Shown here: positions 1 to 12,525 of the stretch, piece by piece
How the letters are laid out: each line of letters starts with the position of its first letter
Numbering within the stretch: the stretch's first letter is position 1
NCBI GenBank assembly: GCA_024704765.1
Contig: JAKMXF010000332.1
Location: forward strand, 834,792 to 898,791
Direction: 5' to 3'
DNA from: Oopsacas minuta
Taxonomy: Eukaryota; Porifera; Hexactinellida; Lyssacinosida; Leucopsacidae
Length of the DNA: 64,000 nt
The notes under the pieces: model-generated
What the model was told of the DNA's origin: nothing
The model's database searches: none
What the model saw: the letters and a program-made list of their open reading frames with translations, nothing else
Program-made: the position numbers and the translations under genes

Positions 1-55
1 TTTATGACTTTCTTAACGTGTATATATTCTTCACTTATAGTCACTAAATTTTCTG

Positions 56-2083
56 TTAAATATAATCAGCCATTTCTTTATGAATAGACTTCAATAGGTC
101 TTTTAGCGTATTTTCTGTCAAACCTTCAGAACAGAATTTAAGGAGTTGCTTTCTAATTGCTGTGTTGGGGATAAAAACACGATCTGAAAATGGGATCATA
201 GGGTATTACTGATCCTGATCGAATTTTGCATCCACTTCTGGTACTGATTTCATTGTTCCCATCGCTATGCCATCTAAAATTATCACATCGGGATGATTTT
301 TACACTTTGTACATATGTAGTTCGAGTCATAATCTATGTCTACTGTTCTCAGATAGGCGTTCCATACCTGATAAACAATGTGATAATGGAATGTATTCGT
401 TCTACCCATTCTGATAAGCTTCCTGTTCTTGGCACTAAAGAGTAAAACGAAGAATTAGATTGTATGTATATAGGAATTTTAATTTATCAAGAATATTATT
501 TTAAACAATACATACCTCAAGTAACCGTACAAAGTATTTCTAGACATGGTCATCAACTCGCTATAATCATATAACAAACTGTAATGAACAAAGCACTTGT
601 TGATGTTTAACAGTAAACTGTTCTGACCTTCGAAGACTGCCAAACAATTGCAAGGTCCACTGCATCTTGAACTGTAAACTATATACTTACAATATAATTA
701 CTGAGTTACCAAGCACAGGCAAATTTAGGGAGGGGGTAAATTAGGACGAGTTGATTGCAATCGAATGAACAATCTTATATGTAGACCAAATAATTATTGA
801 AATTCCTTATAATTGCAAAGACTTGTTTTCAACGGCTAAATACGTAGAAAAACCGATCATACTAAATTAATATTGCGACCGAGCGAATGGTTCATTGATG
901 ATAAATATATACCTTTGTAATCTTTGAATTCTTTAATATCATTTTCTAAATAGATAACTATTCCAACCTTCTCTAGTTTAAGCTTCTCCTCTTCATTGAA
1001 TTTGAAACCATAGTCACAAAATTCCTTTTCAGGATACATGTTTAAAGGTAAATTGATGCCATGGCAGAGCTGATGGTTGTAAATTGCTATTTGGCTTTCA
1101 TCTAGATTGAATGGTATTGCTCTTGTTGATATCGTGTTATATTCAAACTTTTTTTGTGTATTTGATCCAGTATTTTCGAGAATATTATGGAGTCTAGAAT
1201 GTTGTTTGCACTTTGAAGAACAAGAACAACATAACCACCTATCATTATTTAATTGGAAGTTGTGAAAAGTATCATCTGTCAACAGAAAGATATCGTTAGG
1301 ACTTGGGAAATAATATATTATGTCTTCTAGAATGTTTACTTCACAAACTTGCAAACAATCATTTTGTGAACAGAGTTCAAATGTTTGATAATGAGAACAA
1401 GTATCACTATAACAATTAGCGCATAGATTGCTGTTTGTTTCAATTATGATTCTCCTTTTGTTTAGTACAACGGTTCCTTGAAATACAAAATGTTTAGTTA
1501 TGGTAGTGAGAATAGTAAATGTACAGTAGACTCCGATTAATAGGGTCACTTGGGACCAGGCCATTTGACCCGATTAACCGAAATAAAGGTGTTGGGCACT
1601 ACGAACCGGAGCAGAGAGACAAACATGCAAACAGACAACAATAATAGCGATAATAACGTAAATTTACCTTGAGAGTAATCATAATCTGCAATTATAACAT
1701 ATTCACTATCCTCTAACTTATGTATGTGAGACTTCAATATCAATAGTTTTACATACTGGTCAATTATAGGCATTTCTACTTGTTTCATTTCTGGTTCTGA
1801 GAAGCAATCAGGTTGACACTGATCTATGCGAAATATTATATTGAATCAACAAGCAACTAAAGTTTGCTTGAAAGCATAAGGAATTAAGAATATAATTATC
1901 ACCTGGTTTTGACCATGTTGGTACATCTGATTCTATCAATTTTAATGATTCCCCTTCTGATAGGCATACTTTGTCGATGTCTAATGTGATGAAGCTGATA
2001 TCTTCTTTCTCCGAGATTTTTCGTTTTTTTGGGTATATATTATCAGATCCAGTTTGTGAAGTTACTTTTTCAGCCATTTCCAA
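56..2083 (-). pseudogene. KDZ/HMGXB3-like cysteine-rich gene with in-phase introns, broken 3' end
   Basis: Three exons on the minus strand join in phase with GT-AG sites: 2083-1903, 1823-1668 and 1476-913. The junctions read K-P|D-Q-C and S-Q|G-T-V. Exon 1 carries a basic PKKRK stretch (possible nuclear signal). Exon 3 is rich in cysteine pairs (LCANC, LCCSCSSKC). A further coding block at about 436-206 has W-N-A-Y-L followed by CTKCKNHPDVIILDGIAMG, a C-x2-C...P-x-V-I-x-D-G pattern I associate with cysteine clusters of KDZ-type transposases and HMGXB3-like proteins. It needs a frame change to join exon 3. A last block from about 200 (DRVFIPNTAIRKQLLKF) stops at 56-58 and is again in another frame. 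The last exon is therefore broken, or an extra exon is missed. A homologous relic at 32 kb indicates a repeated family. Whether it is a transposon or a captured host gene is uncertain. Confidence 0.45.
1524..1592. repeat. pogo-like terminal fragment in an intron
   Basis: The sequence begins ACAGTAGACTCCGATTAATA and has the repeated (G)ATTAA(C/T)-GGG wording of other pogo-like fragments in this window (24600, 25790, 30623, 51826). It sits in the intron between exons 2 and 3 of the KDZ-like gene. It is a short, non-coding fragment. Confidence 0.35.
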
Positions 2084-2327
2084 AATGAAATTATCTAACG
2101 AATGGTATAAATTTATATATCTACTTCTATCATTATAAATGCACCAGCATTCCAGTGACCACTTGTCGTAATGTGGTTTCGAAACTTATCTAATCACATT
2201 CAATTCAGCAGCTTGGGTAACTATGGTTGAAATGATAATGCGTATCTATAAATATGACATACCAATAATCCTAATGCAGCGCATGCGCTACTCAAAATGC
2301 AGCGCATGCGCTACTCATTTTTAAATA

Positions 2328-3702
2328 CAGTGCGTTCGGAAATTATTGGCAGTGAATTTGATTTGGTTCCATTCAATATCTATGTTAAGAATGATCAAAA
2401 TCATATGATTTCTAATAATTCGGTACTCTCTCAAATAGAATATACATGAGTAACTAACATATAGCTAATAATTTATCTTCTTACCTCCACCTTTGATGCA
2501 TAACCGAATTCTTTTGTCCATTGATAGACAAAATGGCTTTAAAAATTCAGGGTCAAATGTGTTCCATATCTCCAAAATAGCTTCTTTCAACTCATTTGAG
2601 CTAGTAAATCTCTTTTTGAGGAGTCTCTTCTTTAGTACAGCCCAAAGATTTTCAATTGGGTTCAGATCGGGGCTATTGGAGGGCCAGTCAATCGGATGTG
2701 GGACAAATTCCTGTTTCCAAGCCTTTGCTGCATTTCCTGTATGTATAGGACTGTTATCTTCCTGTAATATCCATTTATTTCCGTATAAAGCATTAGCTTC
2801 TTGTATAAGACACTCATTTAGAACTGTTTTGTATCGTTCCTGGTTGAAGTTTTCGGTAAAAACTTTGAGGTTTGTTTTGCGCATTACCGAAATACCACCC
2901 CAAATATGTAGCTTCGCTGGATGTTTGAAAGTTGGCAGGTTAATGGGCTGTCCTTTCTTTGTCCATACATATATCTTTCCTGAATTCATCCATATAGAGG
3001 ATTCATCAGTAAAGAACACTTTAGACCAGTTCTGACCCCTCATTCGTTTACACCATTCCATTCGTTTAGTAATATGGAGTTGTGACAAGGCTGGAATTCT
3101 TACTGCCTGGTGATATTGTAAGCCTCTCCTCTTCATTTCCTCCGATAGTGTGCTTTTGGCAACTGGAGTACTCAATTTTGATCAACATTCATTCAGAGTG
3201 ATCCTTGGATTGTGTTGAACGAGTGCCATAATCCTATTCCTATCAGACTTGTGCAATATTTGAGGTCGACCTGCTCCTTTCTTATGAGTCAAGCTCTTTT
3301 TGTCAGAAATAGACTTCAAAACACGATATACTGTCCGCTCTGGTATAGCTAGTCGTCTTGATATTTCAGTCGCTTTTGTTATCCCAGCATCAAAGAGTTC
3401 CTTTATTCTGATTCTATTCTTTTCCTGAGCCTTCATACCAAAATTGTGGAAAAATATTGTTAGTGAAAGTCGGAAAATATGGGTCTAAAATGTGTGAACA
3501 AAAATAATAAGCACATATTTAATGTCAAAGATCATTTGGGATAGATAAGGCAGAAAATTAGAATGTCAGTGGATCTATACATTATATTTCGAGTATATTA
3601 TATGTTGCTATAACTTAGACGTCGTAAATAAGGTTGTTTTAGAATATTTATAAAGGATAATGAAAATAGTATTTACTGCCAATAATTTCCGAACACACTG
3701 TG
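2328..3702 (-). mobile_element. Tc1 element A, about 1.37 kb
   Basis: Inverted ends read CAGTGCGTTCGGAAATTATT on the left and CAGTGTGTTCGGAAATTATT (reverse complement) on the right, each flanked by TA; the right end has two extra bases (CA) before the TA. The family is the same as element B at 49397-50767. One transposase reading frame lies inside on the minus strand. Confidence 0.9.
2465..3436 (-). pseudogene. Tc1 transposase with one internal stop
   Basis: A cut-and-paste transposase of the Tc1 family (DD34E). The N-terminus has a paired-like helix-turn-helix and a GRP hinge (KKGAGRPQI). The catalytic triad is D in FFTDES, D in QEDNSPIH and E in NPIENLW, with 34 residues between the last two. 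The reading frame is continuous from 3436 to 2465 (323 codons) except for a single in-frame TGA at 3179-3181, after RITLNEC. It therefore lies one base from an intact transposase. The protein normally binds its inverted ends in the nucleus and inserts at TA. Confidence 0.92.
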
Positions 3703-3704
3703 TA

Positions 3705-6190
3705 AGATTTAGTAGGTTTTATTGAAGTATATTTACTTCTTCGATAAACACGATAAATACATAGTTATGGAAAAATAAAATCCTTTCTTTGGAAACGAGC
3801 AAACAAACAGATAAACAAACAGACAGACAGACAGAGAACAATTAATATTAATAGTATACATTGATGTTGAAGAGAATATTGAAATGATATTTGCAATAGT
3901 TAAATGAAAATTCTGCTTAATTCCTTGTTTAGATCAACTAAAATATGTAATTACCAATAAACATCACCGCGTGGTCATAATATACTGACTCAGGCTTTTG
4001 ACTAAAAGTTTATTGGCTATCTCGTGCTAGTTACCGACTTATCCAATCATCAAATTGCTTAATCATAAAACACGAAAGGAATATATGGAAAATTAAATTC
4101 TATCGGATTAAAGAATGAGTACTTAAACGTTCTAAGGGTGATTTCCGCAACATTTTACTAAAAAGACCGCCACCTAATTGATTAAATGAATGAATTACAT
4201 ATCCAAAGTGATTTAAGCTATAAAGGTGTGAAAATAGTCGGTTCTATCGATAACCCTGAAGATCCTCCTACTACTGTATTTCTATTATGGTTTCAAGCAC
4301 AAAGAAATACTCGAACATTGTTCGTTTGATATCACTTCGTCAGCACAACTATTTTTTCCCATTATCAAACATATCATTTCCGATAGTGAGGCTTGTAACT
4401 TATTCGTTGAATCTCTATGTACTAATAATTATCCTTTATATGTTAACTTAATTAAATTATTTTGATGTATAGAAAAATTGCAACTATTAGTTACACATCC
4501 TTGTACCCTGTTTGACATTGTTCACATTATAAAATGCATCAGTAATAATTAGTTGAATTTGGTGGATTATGAAAACACCTTTGCATTTCTTCGTTCCCGA
4601 TTGTGATGAGGGTTGTTCAAATTATGTATCTTCAACTAAAAGTTTCAGCGTTTCTAACCCTATCAAAAATATTTTTGTCACCACAAGAAAACCCATCGAA
4701 ATATCCTAGAGTTTGCAGCTACTTTCGAGGATTTAGACGATAATATAAATCATACATTTCCAATGTCCTAAAGAGGGCTCCTAGGCTAACTTCTAAAGCT
4801 TGTTGGCCATACAAAATTAGAAAAAATGTAAGTTAGCACTTAGGAAATTTCATAATCTACATATTGTGGACTGAAAGCATTCAATATTGATATAAAATTA
4901 TTGAGAATTATCAGAGAATTCATGAGTTCCTAAAAAATAACTAATATATGGGATATTTTATGTTAACTGGGTTGGGAAAAAATATAATTCCAATAATGAT
5001 TACTGTGCTCCATTGTGCTCAAACAATTCGCGTATAGAGATTATTGCGCAGGTAGCAAATTGGTTAAAGTGCTGGAATACTCTACCTGGTAAATTTGGAA
5101 AATAACACCGCAAACTTTTATGAGCTTTAGGCATTGTTATATGGCATTCCCATTGATAGTTAATCGACTCACAAGTGATTACAATTCCAATACTCGTTAA
5201 CTGTTAGAATTCAAAGTGACCCTTTAGAACATTACTTCTGACTCTATAAACAAATATCTGACAACCACTACCATAAAACCTATACTCAAATAATAGAGTG
5301 AAAGAACACTACAACTATCAAATATTCTAAAAATGTTTCCTCTAAAATTATCATCTGGAGAGGGTCCAATATCATTGAAAATTATTTGAATACGTTTGTC
5401 AAAATGGTTAGTGATCAAAACATAATTTCTGATCAATTACAATTGCTCAAAATTTATTCCCGATAATCAGATAAGTCCATCACAACTTGAATGCCTTACT
5501 ATGTTGCTGGTTGTGCCGTGTTTTCGTACATGAAAAATTAAATAAATGCACCAATTGTTACAATTTCTTACGATTGACAAACAGATAGAACTGTTCAATG
5601 ATGTTGCTTATCAATATATACTTGTAGATTTATTAGATAGAGCTTCACTTATTTCCATCGCTTATAGTTATTGATCGTGTGAATATTTGCTACAAGCCTT
5701 TATGAAGATAGACACCTAAGAAATTCTATATACAATCTATAATGCTGGCCCATGTCGAAGTGTATTAGTGCGAATAATTATGTCAACTATTAGAGAGAAA
5801 CATATTGGAAAATGGAGAGAATTATGTGATTGTAAAGTATAGTGATGGGATATTTTAAATAAAATAGTAATGACTGTTTCAAATTGTATTCTCTTCAGGA
5901 GTATTATTTTAATGCATTAGTTGCGAATTCAGAAAATAAAAAGCGTATCAAATTTAGAAACTAATTCATACTTATCTCTTATAGCTGATCTGATGAAACT
6001 CAAAATACCCTCACATAATTCCTACATAATTTACCTCAGTACAATCAAGATTCCATGCAAGGTATGTATACGTGTACAGTACACTATATCTTTATGTGTA
6101 CTTACTTTCATTAAATATATTACATAGATGTGTACTTACCTCATTCAATATACTAGATGTACGATTTAGTCTACCTACTAACTAACCTCT
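3705..6190. other. no gene recognised
   Basis: AT-rich sequence without a convincing reading frame. At about 5049-5095 the words GTAGCAAATTGGTTAAAGTG and CTGGAATACT resemble the A-box half of a tRNA-derived repeat, but no B box follows, so no tRNA or SINE is called. Confidence 0.4.
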
Positions 6191-6846
6191 TTCAGACTTA
6201 CCAACCCTTCGTTGATAATTCCCTGGATTGAAATCTTAAAATCCCTGGATTTTAACAATTTCCCTGGATTTACGGGCCCAATAGTTGAATATATAAAATA
6301 CACTTTATATTCTCCCATTTAGAATAATTCTAATATTTATTTATACCTATAAGTAATAACAGGGTCTACACTGTGGCTTTCGGCCCTCGATTGGGTGAAA
6401 AGCTACATAAAAAATTCGAAAGTAGTTTACTTTTCAAGAAGTAGCAATAATCTATAAAAGTATAGTTATAAATGATATCTAAAATATTCAATTCTCCTTT
6501 TCAAGGCTTTTCCGGGTAGCTTTCTTGGCAATCTCGATCAATTCTTCAGAAATAAGATCCTGACTTAAGTAACAAGCTGTATCGTGATCCATCTTTATAT
6601 TGAGCAGATCACATGTTGTGGATGGGCTCAATAAAGAACGGGAATCAGTCCCAATTTTTTTAACCATGCTGAATAAACGTTCTGGATCAGCATTTGAATG
6701 CGGTAGGGTGAGAAGTATCTTTGAAAGTTTTGATAAGTTAGAGTAAGCAAGAGGGGAATCAGAAAGATCTACTGAAGTAACCACTTCTAACCTGCTCATT
6801 GCTGACCAGAAATGGTCAATAGCAGCTATATCTGTTGGGTTATATG

Positions 6847-9800
6847 CAGTGGCGTAACGATGTCTAGTGCCGCTGGGGGCACATGCTCTAAACGCCGCCC
6901 CCTAAAACGTAACTTTATGAGTAATTATCCTCAACAACTCCTGGGAATGGTGTTGTTTGAAATTTCCCTTCCCCCTTCCCTGGTTCATTAAATACCATGA
7001 TTAGATATTGTTTACAAAATATGTGATTACGCACATATGTTTTAACTTTTAACCCAAAATACAAAAATACTACCGCTTCGGCTCGTTAGTAGCTCTTTTT
7101 CACAGCCTGATCTTTCGTGCTTTTAGTCTCGCAAACTTATCGATCACATGGGTGAAGTCAGTTGCCTCAGTAAGACCTCTTTCGATTGACAAAAGAGCAA
7201 GACTTGACAGCCGCTCTTGTCCCATGGTTGAGCGAAGGTAGGTTTTGATGAGCTTCAGTTTTGAAAAGCATCTCTCGCAAGATGCCACACTCACACACAT
7301 GGTTAGGAATGTCCTCAGCATTATCAGTAGGTTAGGGAACGACATTTGGTGATACCACTACACTAACCACTGAAGCAGGTCGAGCGAATTCCAATGCCCC
7401 ACCATCTCTCCTGTTTGCATCTCGAAACTTCTAATGTGCCGACGCACACGACGGACCTCATTCTTCAAATTTTCAGCAGATATATCGAAGTAAATAGCAG
7501 TGAGCAGTTCAATTGCCGAGTCGATGTCCTTGTCCTTGTTAGAATCCATTAAGAGCTCCATCTTGGTCAGAAATCCGAACTTGGCGTTTACGTCTATCAT
7601 ATGGCTAGTTCTCCGTTTAATCTCCCCATGTAATGTATCCATTATCTGAAGCTGCTCTCGTGCAACCTCCTCTTGCAATGACAAACTAACATCATCTGCA
7701 TCTTCCCCCATCATCTTCTTTCTCCGCCGTACCCTTCTTTCCGTCGGAATCCCATTTCCCTCACAGAATGATACAGCCTTTATCTTTGCTGATTCAACTA
7801 TATTCTCCCGTTCCTCAAAACAAAAGATTACAAGGGCTCCAAGCTTGGTAGCACAAAAGTCCAGTCCCAGGCCAGGAGTTTGGAGAAGATTTGAGTATCG
7901 TTGATTTCCTTAAGTACAGGATTCCAGAAGTTCAGATAGGCTAAGAAGATGTAGGTTAAGTGCTAGACAGCATGATATTTGCTTCCGAGCGCGCGATAGC
8001 CGTCCCGTGACTACTGTCCCGGAGTCGTTCCAATGCATCAATAATAGATTCAAACTCGATATTATTACATCAACAGCATCATCTCTTGAGCTCCATCTTG
8101 TTTCGCATGTCCTTTTAATAGTCCTTCCTGGAACATGCTGTTTAAATACTTCCTATCGGTGAGTTGATGTCGAGAAGAAAGCAAAGAGACGATCCAGCGT
8201 ATCAAAGAAGGTGATGGCATTAAATGAAGCTTGCGCAGAGTGTACTCCAGCTAGGTTCAAAGAGTGATTGTTACAGGGAATGTATATAGCGAGTTTATTC
8301 ACATCAAGAATTCTGCGCTGCACACCACTATGGATACCGGCCATCGTAGTAGCGTTGTCGTACCCTTGTCCCAGCATGTCTTGGACATTAAGATTGTCTT
8401 CCTTTAACTTGGCCAAGATTAGATTTGTCAGTGCTTCAGCCCCCTTCTTCTCAAACTTAATTAAACAGAGGAATGTTTCCTTCACCTCAACATTTCCACT
8501 AGAGATTTTCACATATCTCAGTACTTGTGACATTTGATCGTCATGAGCAAGATCTGGGGTACTATCAAACATAATCGAGTAGTACTTTGCCTCCCGAACT
8601 TCCTCAAGAATCTTTTCCAACACATGTTGACCGAGAATAGAGATAAAATCATTCTGTATCGCTGGGGAGAGATACGAAAGAGTGTTTGGTTGGGATTGGA
8701 TACGAGTGAGATGTTCTCGTACTACCGGATCGTAGTTGCCAAGGAATTTCACAAGCTCAAGGAAGCTTCCTGTATTCTCGGTAGATGACAGAGCCTCTCT
8801 GTGACCTCGGAATTCGAGATTTTACAGAGAGAGGAAGCAAATGCAGTCGAGAATTCTCTTTAGAATATTCCGCCACTTGGACACACTATTATTCAGGGAT
8901 TTTTGGTTCTCGGCGTCTATCTTTGCACTCTTTTCAAGGCCCATGCAAAGCTCGCCCACTGTAAACAGGAGTTATCGTGACCTGCTGAGTCTTCATGTGC
9001 ATGAACACGCGGATTTAACTTGCTCCAGTCTCCAAATCCAATAGCTGTTCCGAAGGCGCTTGATGTATTGCCGAACAGACGGCAACAAAAGCACTGGAGA
9101 CAATTCATCAAAGGCGAGTACACTGGCCATGTGCGTAGAAGCTGCTCCCCCGTTGTCTAGAGTTCTGTAAAACCAACTGCGATTCATGCTTCTACTTTTA
9201 TTTGCGTTGTTTTGGAAGAGTGGGAAGGATCCATCTTTGTTCTGGAGACCGAGGGGTCCTCTATGAACAATCTCCACTCGTAATGCGTCTGGGATAGAAG
9301 TGGGCCAGGTTCCAATGTCTTGGAAGAAGTTTCCCTTGGATGAGTGCCGCTTTCGCACTCGTGTATAGTTTCGGATGGATCCGGATCACTCCTGGTTCCA
9401 ATATCACTCTCTACACTTCCATTATCTTCTAATGGCGGATCAGGGATCACGCGTTCTTGACCAGTATTTTGGGGTGGATGTTGTACAGGGACTAGAAAAC
9501 GTTGCAATTCAACAGCTCCTATCTTGTTTTGTGCGTCGCACTCTTTGCGTTGACGTTTGTAACCAGCCCCGCTCCGGCGGGAGCGAACCTTTGCACGATT
9601 GGAGTTCATCTCATATACAAATAGTACTATATTTAACATATAATATTATTATATATCGGTTAGCACTCACAACTGCTATCTATTATACGATTGTAGATAA
9701 TTAACCAGTTTAAACAATGGTTTAATCAAGAGGGGTGGATTAAAACTTTAAAGAGACAACCCTGGTTAGAACAGATATAAATTATCATGGAGGGATTACA

Positions 9801-9902
9801 TGAGATTTATCATATTTGTGTGGCCAATATGTCAAAATGCCGCCCCCAGAAAGTGCCGCTGGGGGCACGTGCCCCCATTGCCCCCGAGTCGTTAAGCTAC
9901 TG
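6847..9902 (-). mobile_element. inner hAT element (3,056 bp) with 8-bp target duplication
   Basis: Ends read CAGTGGCGTAACGA (left) and CAGTAGCTTAACGA (reverse complement of the right end). Both sides are flanked by GTTATATG (6839-6846 and 9903-9910). Subterminal GTGCCGCTGGGGGCAC words occur at both ends. The insertion lies inside the outer hAT transposase coding sequence. Confidence 0.95.
7100..9639 (-). pseudogene. TTF-zinc-finger / DUF4371-type hAT transposase, frameshifted
   Basis: Pieces on the minus strand: 9639-9184 (basic start, then LQRFL), 9358-8993 (TTF-like finger region: DIGTWPTSIPDALRVEIVH), 8752-8153 (DUF4371-like core with YYSIMFDSTPDLAHDDQ and QGYDNATTMAGIHSG), 7714-7358 and 7345-7100 (hAT dimerisation region, VSVASCERCFSKLKLIKTYL). 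The order and content match ZMYM/TTF-type hAT transposases. Several frame changes between the pieces show that it is dead. The two aspartates in the core look preserved; the glutamate-bearing segment is in the shifted C-terminal part. Confidence 0.88.
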
Positions 9903-11749
9903 GTTATATGATGGAAGCTGATTATCTGGTGTAATCTTATAAGCAACAAACTCTTGAATTATTTGGCCAATTTCCTCAGAAGTAATAGTCATGAATTGTT
10001 TACAGAGGCGTGTAATGGATTGGATACAACAATGTGTACGATTACGAGGATTAAGAAACGCTAAGTCGCTTAATGTATCGTTCCTGTGAGGGAACTTAGC
10101 GAGCATTTTGAAACAACAGTCTCATAAAACCAGCGAACACTATCGTAGAACCCGTCACCCATTAAGGTGTCATGTATTTCATCTTCAAACTCTGAAATAA
10201 GATCTAAAGTGTCATTTCCAACAACTAGTCTATTTCTAGGTAACAGGTTCACTTTGTTACGATAGTCAATGGCTAGAATTTCAGTATAGCGATAATTACT
10301 TCAGGTTGTACAAAATTAGCTAAATAACCACGAAGAAGTAATAGTGTATCTTCTTTTATGGCACCGATGCGGCTAGCATGAGTTTGAAATAGTATAGTAA
10401 ATTTGTTGAGTGGCTAAAGAGCGAAGTGTGCAAATGTACAAATTAATTTACCTTCAAACTATTTAAAGAGTCAGCGACTCTTTTAATACGGTTGTTTTTC
10501 GGTTCTATATCCATTTGCCTGTCAAAATATGCTCTCAAGGCTGGCCACGGTTTAAGCAAGCGTTTGAGGCACCTAAGTAGGCTCAACTACCTGGTTGTGC
10601 AGTGCTTCAAAACTCTCACGGGTTTGATTTCCTCAAACTCAGCTTGGATCACAGAAATTCTTCCCATCTCTTAGCACTATATTTGAAGTGGTAAAAACAT
10701 CAATAAGTAAAACATCCACAGATATAGGGAGAGACTTTAGTACAGCAGCACCAACCAAGTGAGCTAAGTTGCACAAGCACCCGAGACTGAACATGCGTGG
10801 TTGCTTTTCACCTATTCGACTGAGTACTGAGTTACGCGCTCCAACCATAACGTTTGCGGTATCTGACGCAAATCCGATCACATTTTCCCAAGGAAGATTA
10901 CGTTCCTCGAAAACAGTGCTTAGAGCATCAAATAGATTTTGAGCTGTTGCAATACTACAAATTGGCATTGCCAGAAATCGTGTCATAGCTTGGTTGTTTC
11001 TATTGCACCAATATCTCACCAGGACAGTAAAATATTTATGATCTGTCATATCGTTTCCGCCATCACAAAGGATTGAAAATGGTTCAGAGCGGCATTTATC
11101 GTTGACCATATTTCTAAGAGATGGAGCCAAAGCGTGAGTGATAATGGCTGTTGCTTTTGTTCGGGCACATGAATAAGATTGAGCAATGTGGCTATCAGGA
11201 AACATAACTTTAGTCAAAGGAGTGAGGTGGTCTGCGACGAGGAACGGCAAATTATGTTCTGCGACAAATAAGGAGAAATATATTTCTGCTGACATAACTT
11301 GTTTGTTCAAGGGGTTCAAAGATGCCGCAGCCACTAGTGCAGTAGAAATAGAAGGTTGTTCATCTACTTGACCTAGCAAACTTTTATGTTTAGCTGTCTT
11401 TCGGTGACGATCTACTTCATGTTTCCCACCACCAGAAATACAAATATCAACTTGGAAATCGTACAAAATGCAAAACCAACACCCTTCTTGCTTGGTTTCA
11501 TTCTAACGCTGCCCCACTCTTCCTTGTATCTACATAATATCTTTGGCCTCTTTACAGTCATATAGATATAGTAAATTCAAAAAAACCTAAAAAGAATAAA
11601 ATATAGGCTCAATGAATATCAGGAGAATAATAAACTGTAATCAAGTCAGATTTCTGAATGAAACCATACTCCATATTAAAAACTGAAATCAGAAAACAAA
11701 ACATATCGTAAATATTACAAATCCAAAAAGAACCAGTACCATTACCAGT

Positions 11750-12045
11750 ACGTCTGAGGAGAAGCTTAGAACTCCCTGACAAATCATCCAGGGAAATCCC
11801 TGAATCATTTTACTTCTCACTTATAAACCAGTTTGGAAGTCACCATTATGGAGTTGTTCGGATATAATTCGTATAGCTTATATGCATAGGCATATCGGAG
11901 ATATTATATAACTCAACAAGGACCCGTACGTCTGAGAAGGAGCTTGTAACTCCCTAACTAAAGATCCAGGGAAATATCTGGATGATCCAAGGAAATCTCT
12001 GGATCTTTTTTAGGTTATATATAATCTAGTTCTGAAGAATAACTT
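11750..12045. repeat. imperfect direct repeats in the outer hAT subterminal region
   Basis: Two units start at about 11750 (GTACGTCTGAGGAGAAGCTT) and 11928 (GTACGTCTGAGAAGGAGCTT). Each is followed by CTCCCT and several (T)CCAGGGAAAT words. They resemble subterminal transposase-binding repeats. Confidence 0.6.
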
Positions 12046-12525
12046 ATTGATTGTTATGTAACACTTATAGTTATTGACAACGTAGTTGAAAATTCACAAT
12101 TTACCCGGTCGATACAAACTTTCGAATCCCTCGATTTTCCAGTAAATCCCTGGATCCCTGGATCAGAGGTTAAATCCCGGGGTAATCCAGAGATCCATGG
12201 AGGGTTGGCAAGTCTGCTCTTTAATCATTAAAGTTACAAGATGTCATTCTGTACTTAACCTCATTATTCATTACAATTGAAGATACTATATTTGCTTTTC
12301 TTGGTGTTTAATTTTGTTTTTGTGATTGTTGAACTGCTGATTGGTTGTAATTTTACCCTAGAATGTCAATAAAAATCTATTATAATCTCAAGTTTAGTGT
12401 AGGTGGTTAGATTGGGTAATATTGGGTTAACATAGTCAAGAACGAAGTCTGATCCTACGATTTTTGCAAATTAGGATGATATATTGATACTAACCACAAT
12501 TTTACAAAATCTACATTGAACGGTA

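Larger units (their letters stand above)
6488..11466 (-). pseudogene. outer hAT transposase, degraded and interrupted
   Basis: Pieces on the minus strand in order: 11466-10639, then about 10640-10450, 10252-9897, then 6846-6488 beyond the inner element. The N-terminal piece ends a zinc-finger-like segment (GGGKHEVDRHRKTAKH). It continues with a hAT RNase-H fold: PFSILCDGGNDMTDHKY and NVIGFASDTANVMVGARN hold the likely first two catalytic aspartates. The last piece (LPHSNADPERLFSMVKKIG) is the hAT C-terminal dimerisation region. Frameshifts near 10680 and a stop near 10590 break the frame. Removing 6847-9910 restores continuous reading from LPSYN into DIAAIDHFW. Confidence 0.85.
6193..12216 (-). 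mobile_element. outer hAT-type element, split by a second hAT
   Basis: Inverted ends read CAGACTTACCAACCCT (6193) and CAGACTTGCCAACCCT (reverse complement, ending 12216). CTCTTT flanks both sides directly (6187-6192 and 12217-12222), a 6-bp rather than the usual 8-bp duplication. Both subterminal regions carry many copies of TCCCTGGATT-like words. Without the 3,056-bp inner element and its 8-bp duplication, the outer element is about 2.96 kb. Confidence 0.75.

Noticed and set aside
2493-3035. 180-codon plus-strand ORF
   Set aside because: It is the antisense shadow of the Tc1 transposase.
5049-5115. tRNA or SINE candidate
   Set aside because: Only an A-box-like stretch is visible; no B box, no cloverleaf pairing and no second copy in the window.
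9375-9704. 109-codon plus-strand ORF
   Set aside because: It is antisense to the start of the inner hAT transposase.
6847-9902. inner hAT as a domesticated ZMYM-type host gene
   Set aside because: Terminal repeats, a perfect 8-bp duplication and several frameshifts show an inserted, dead transposon.
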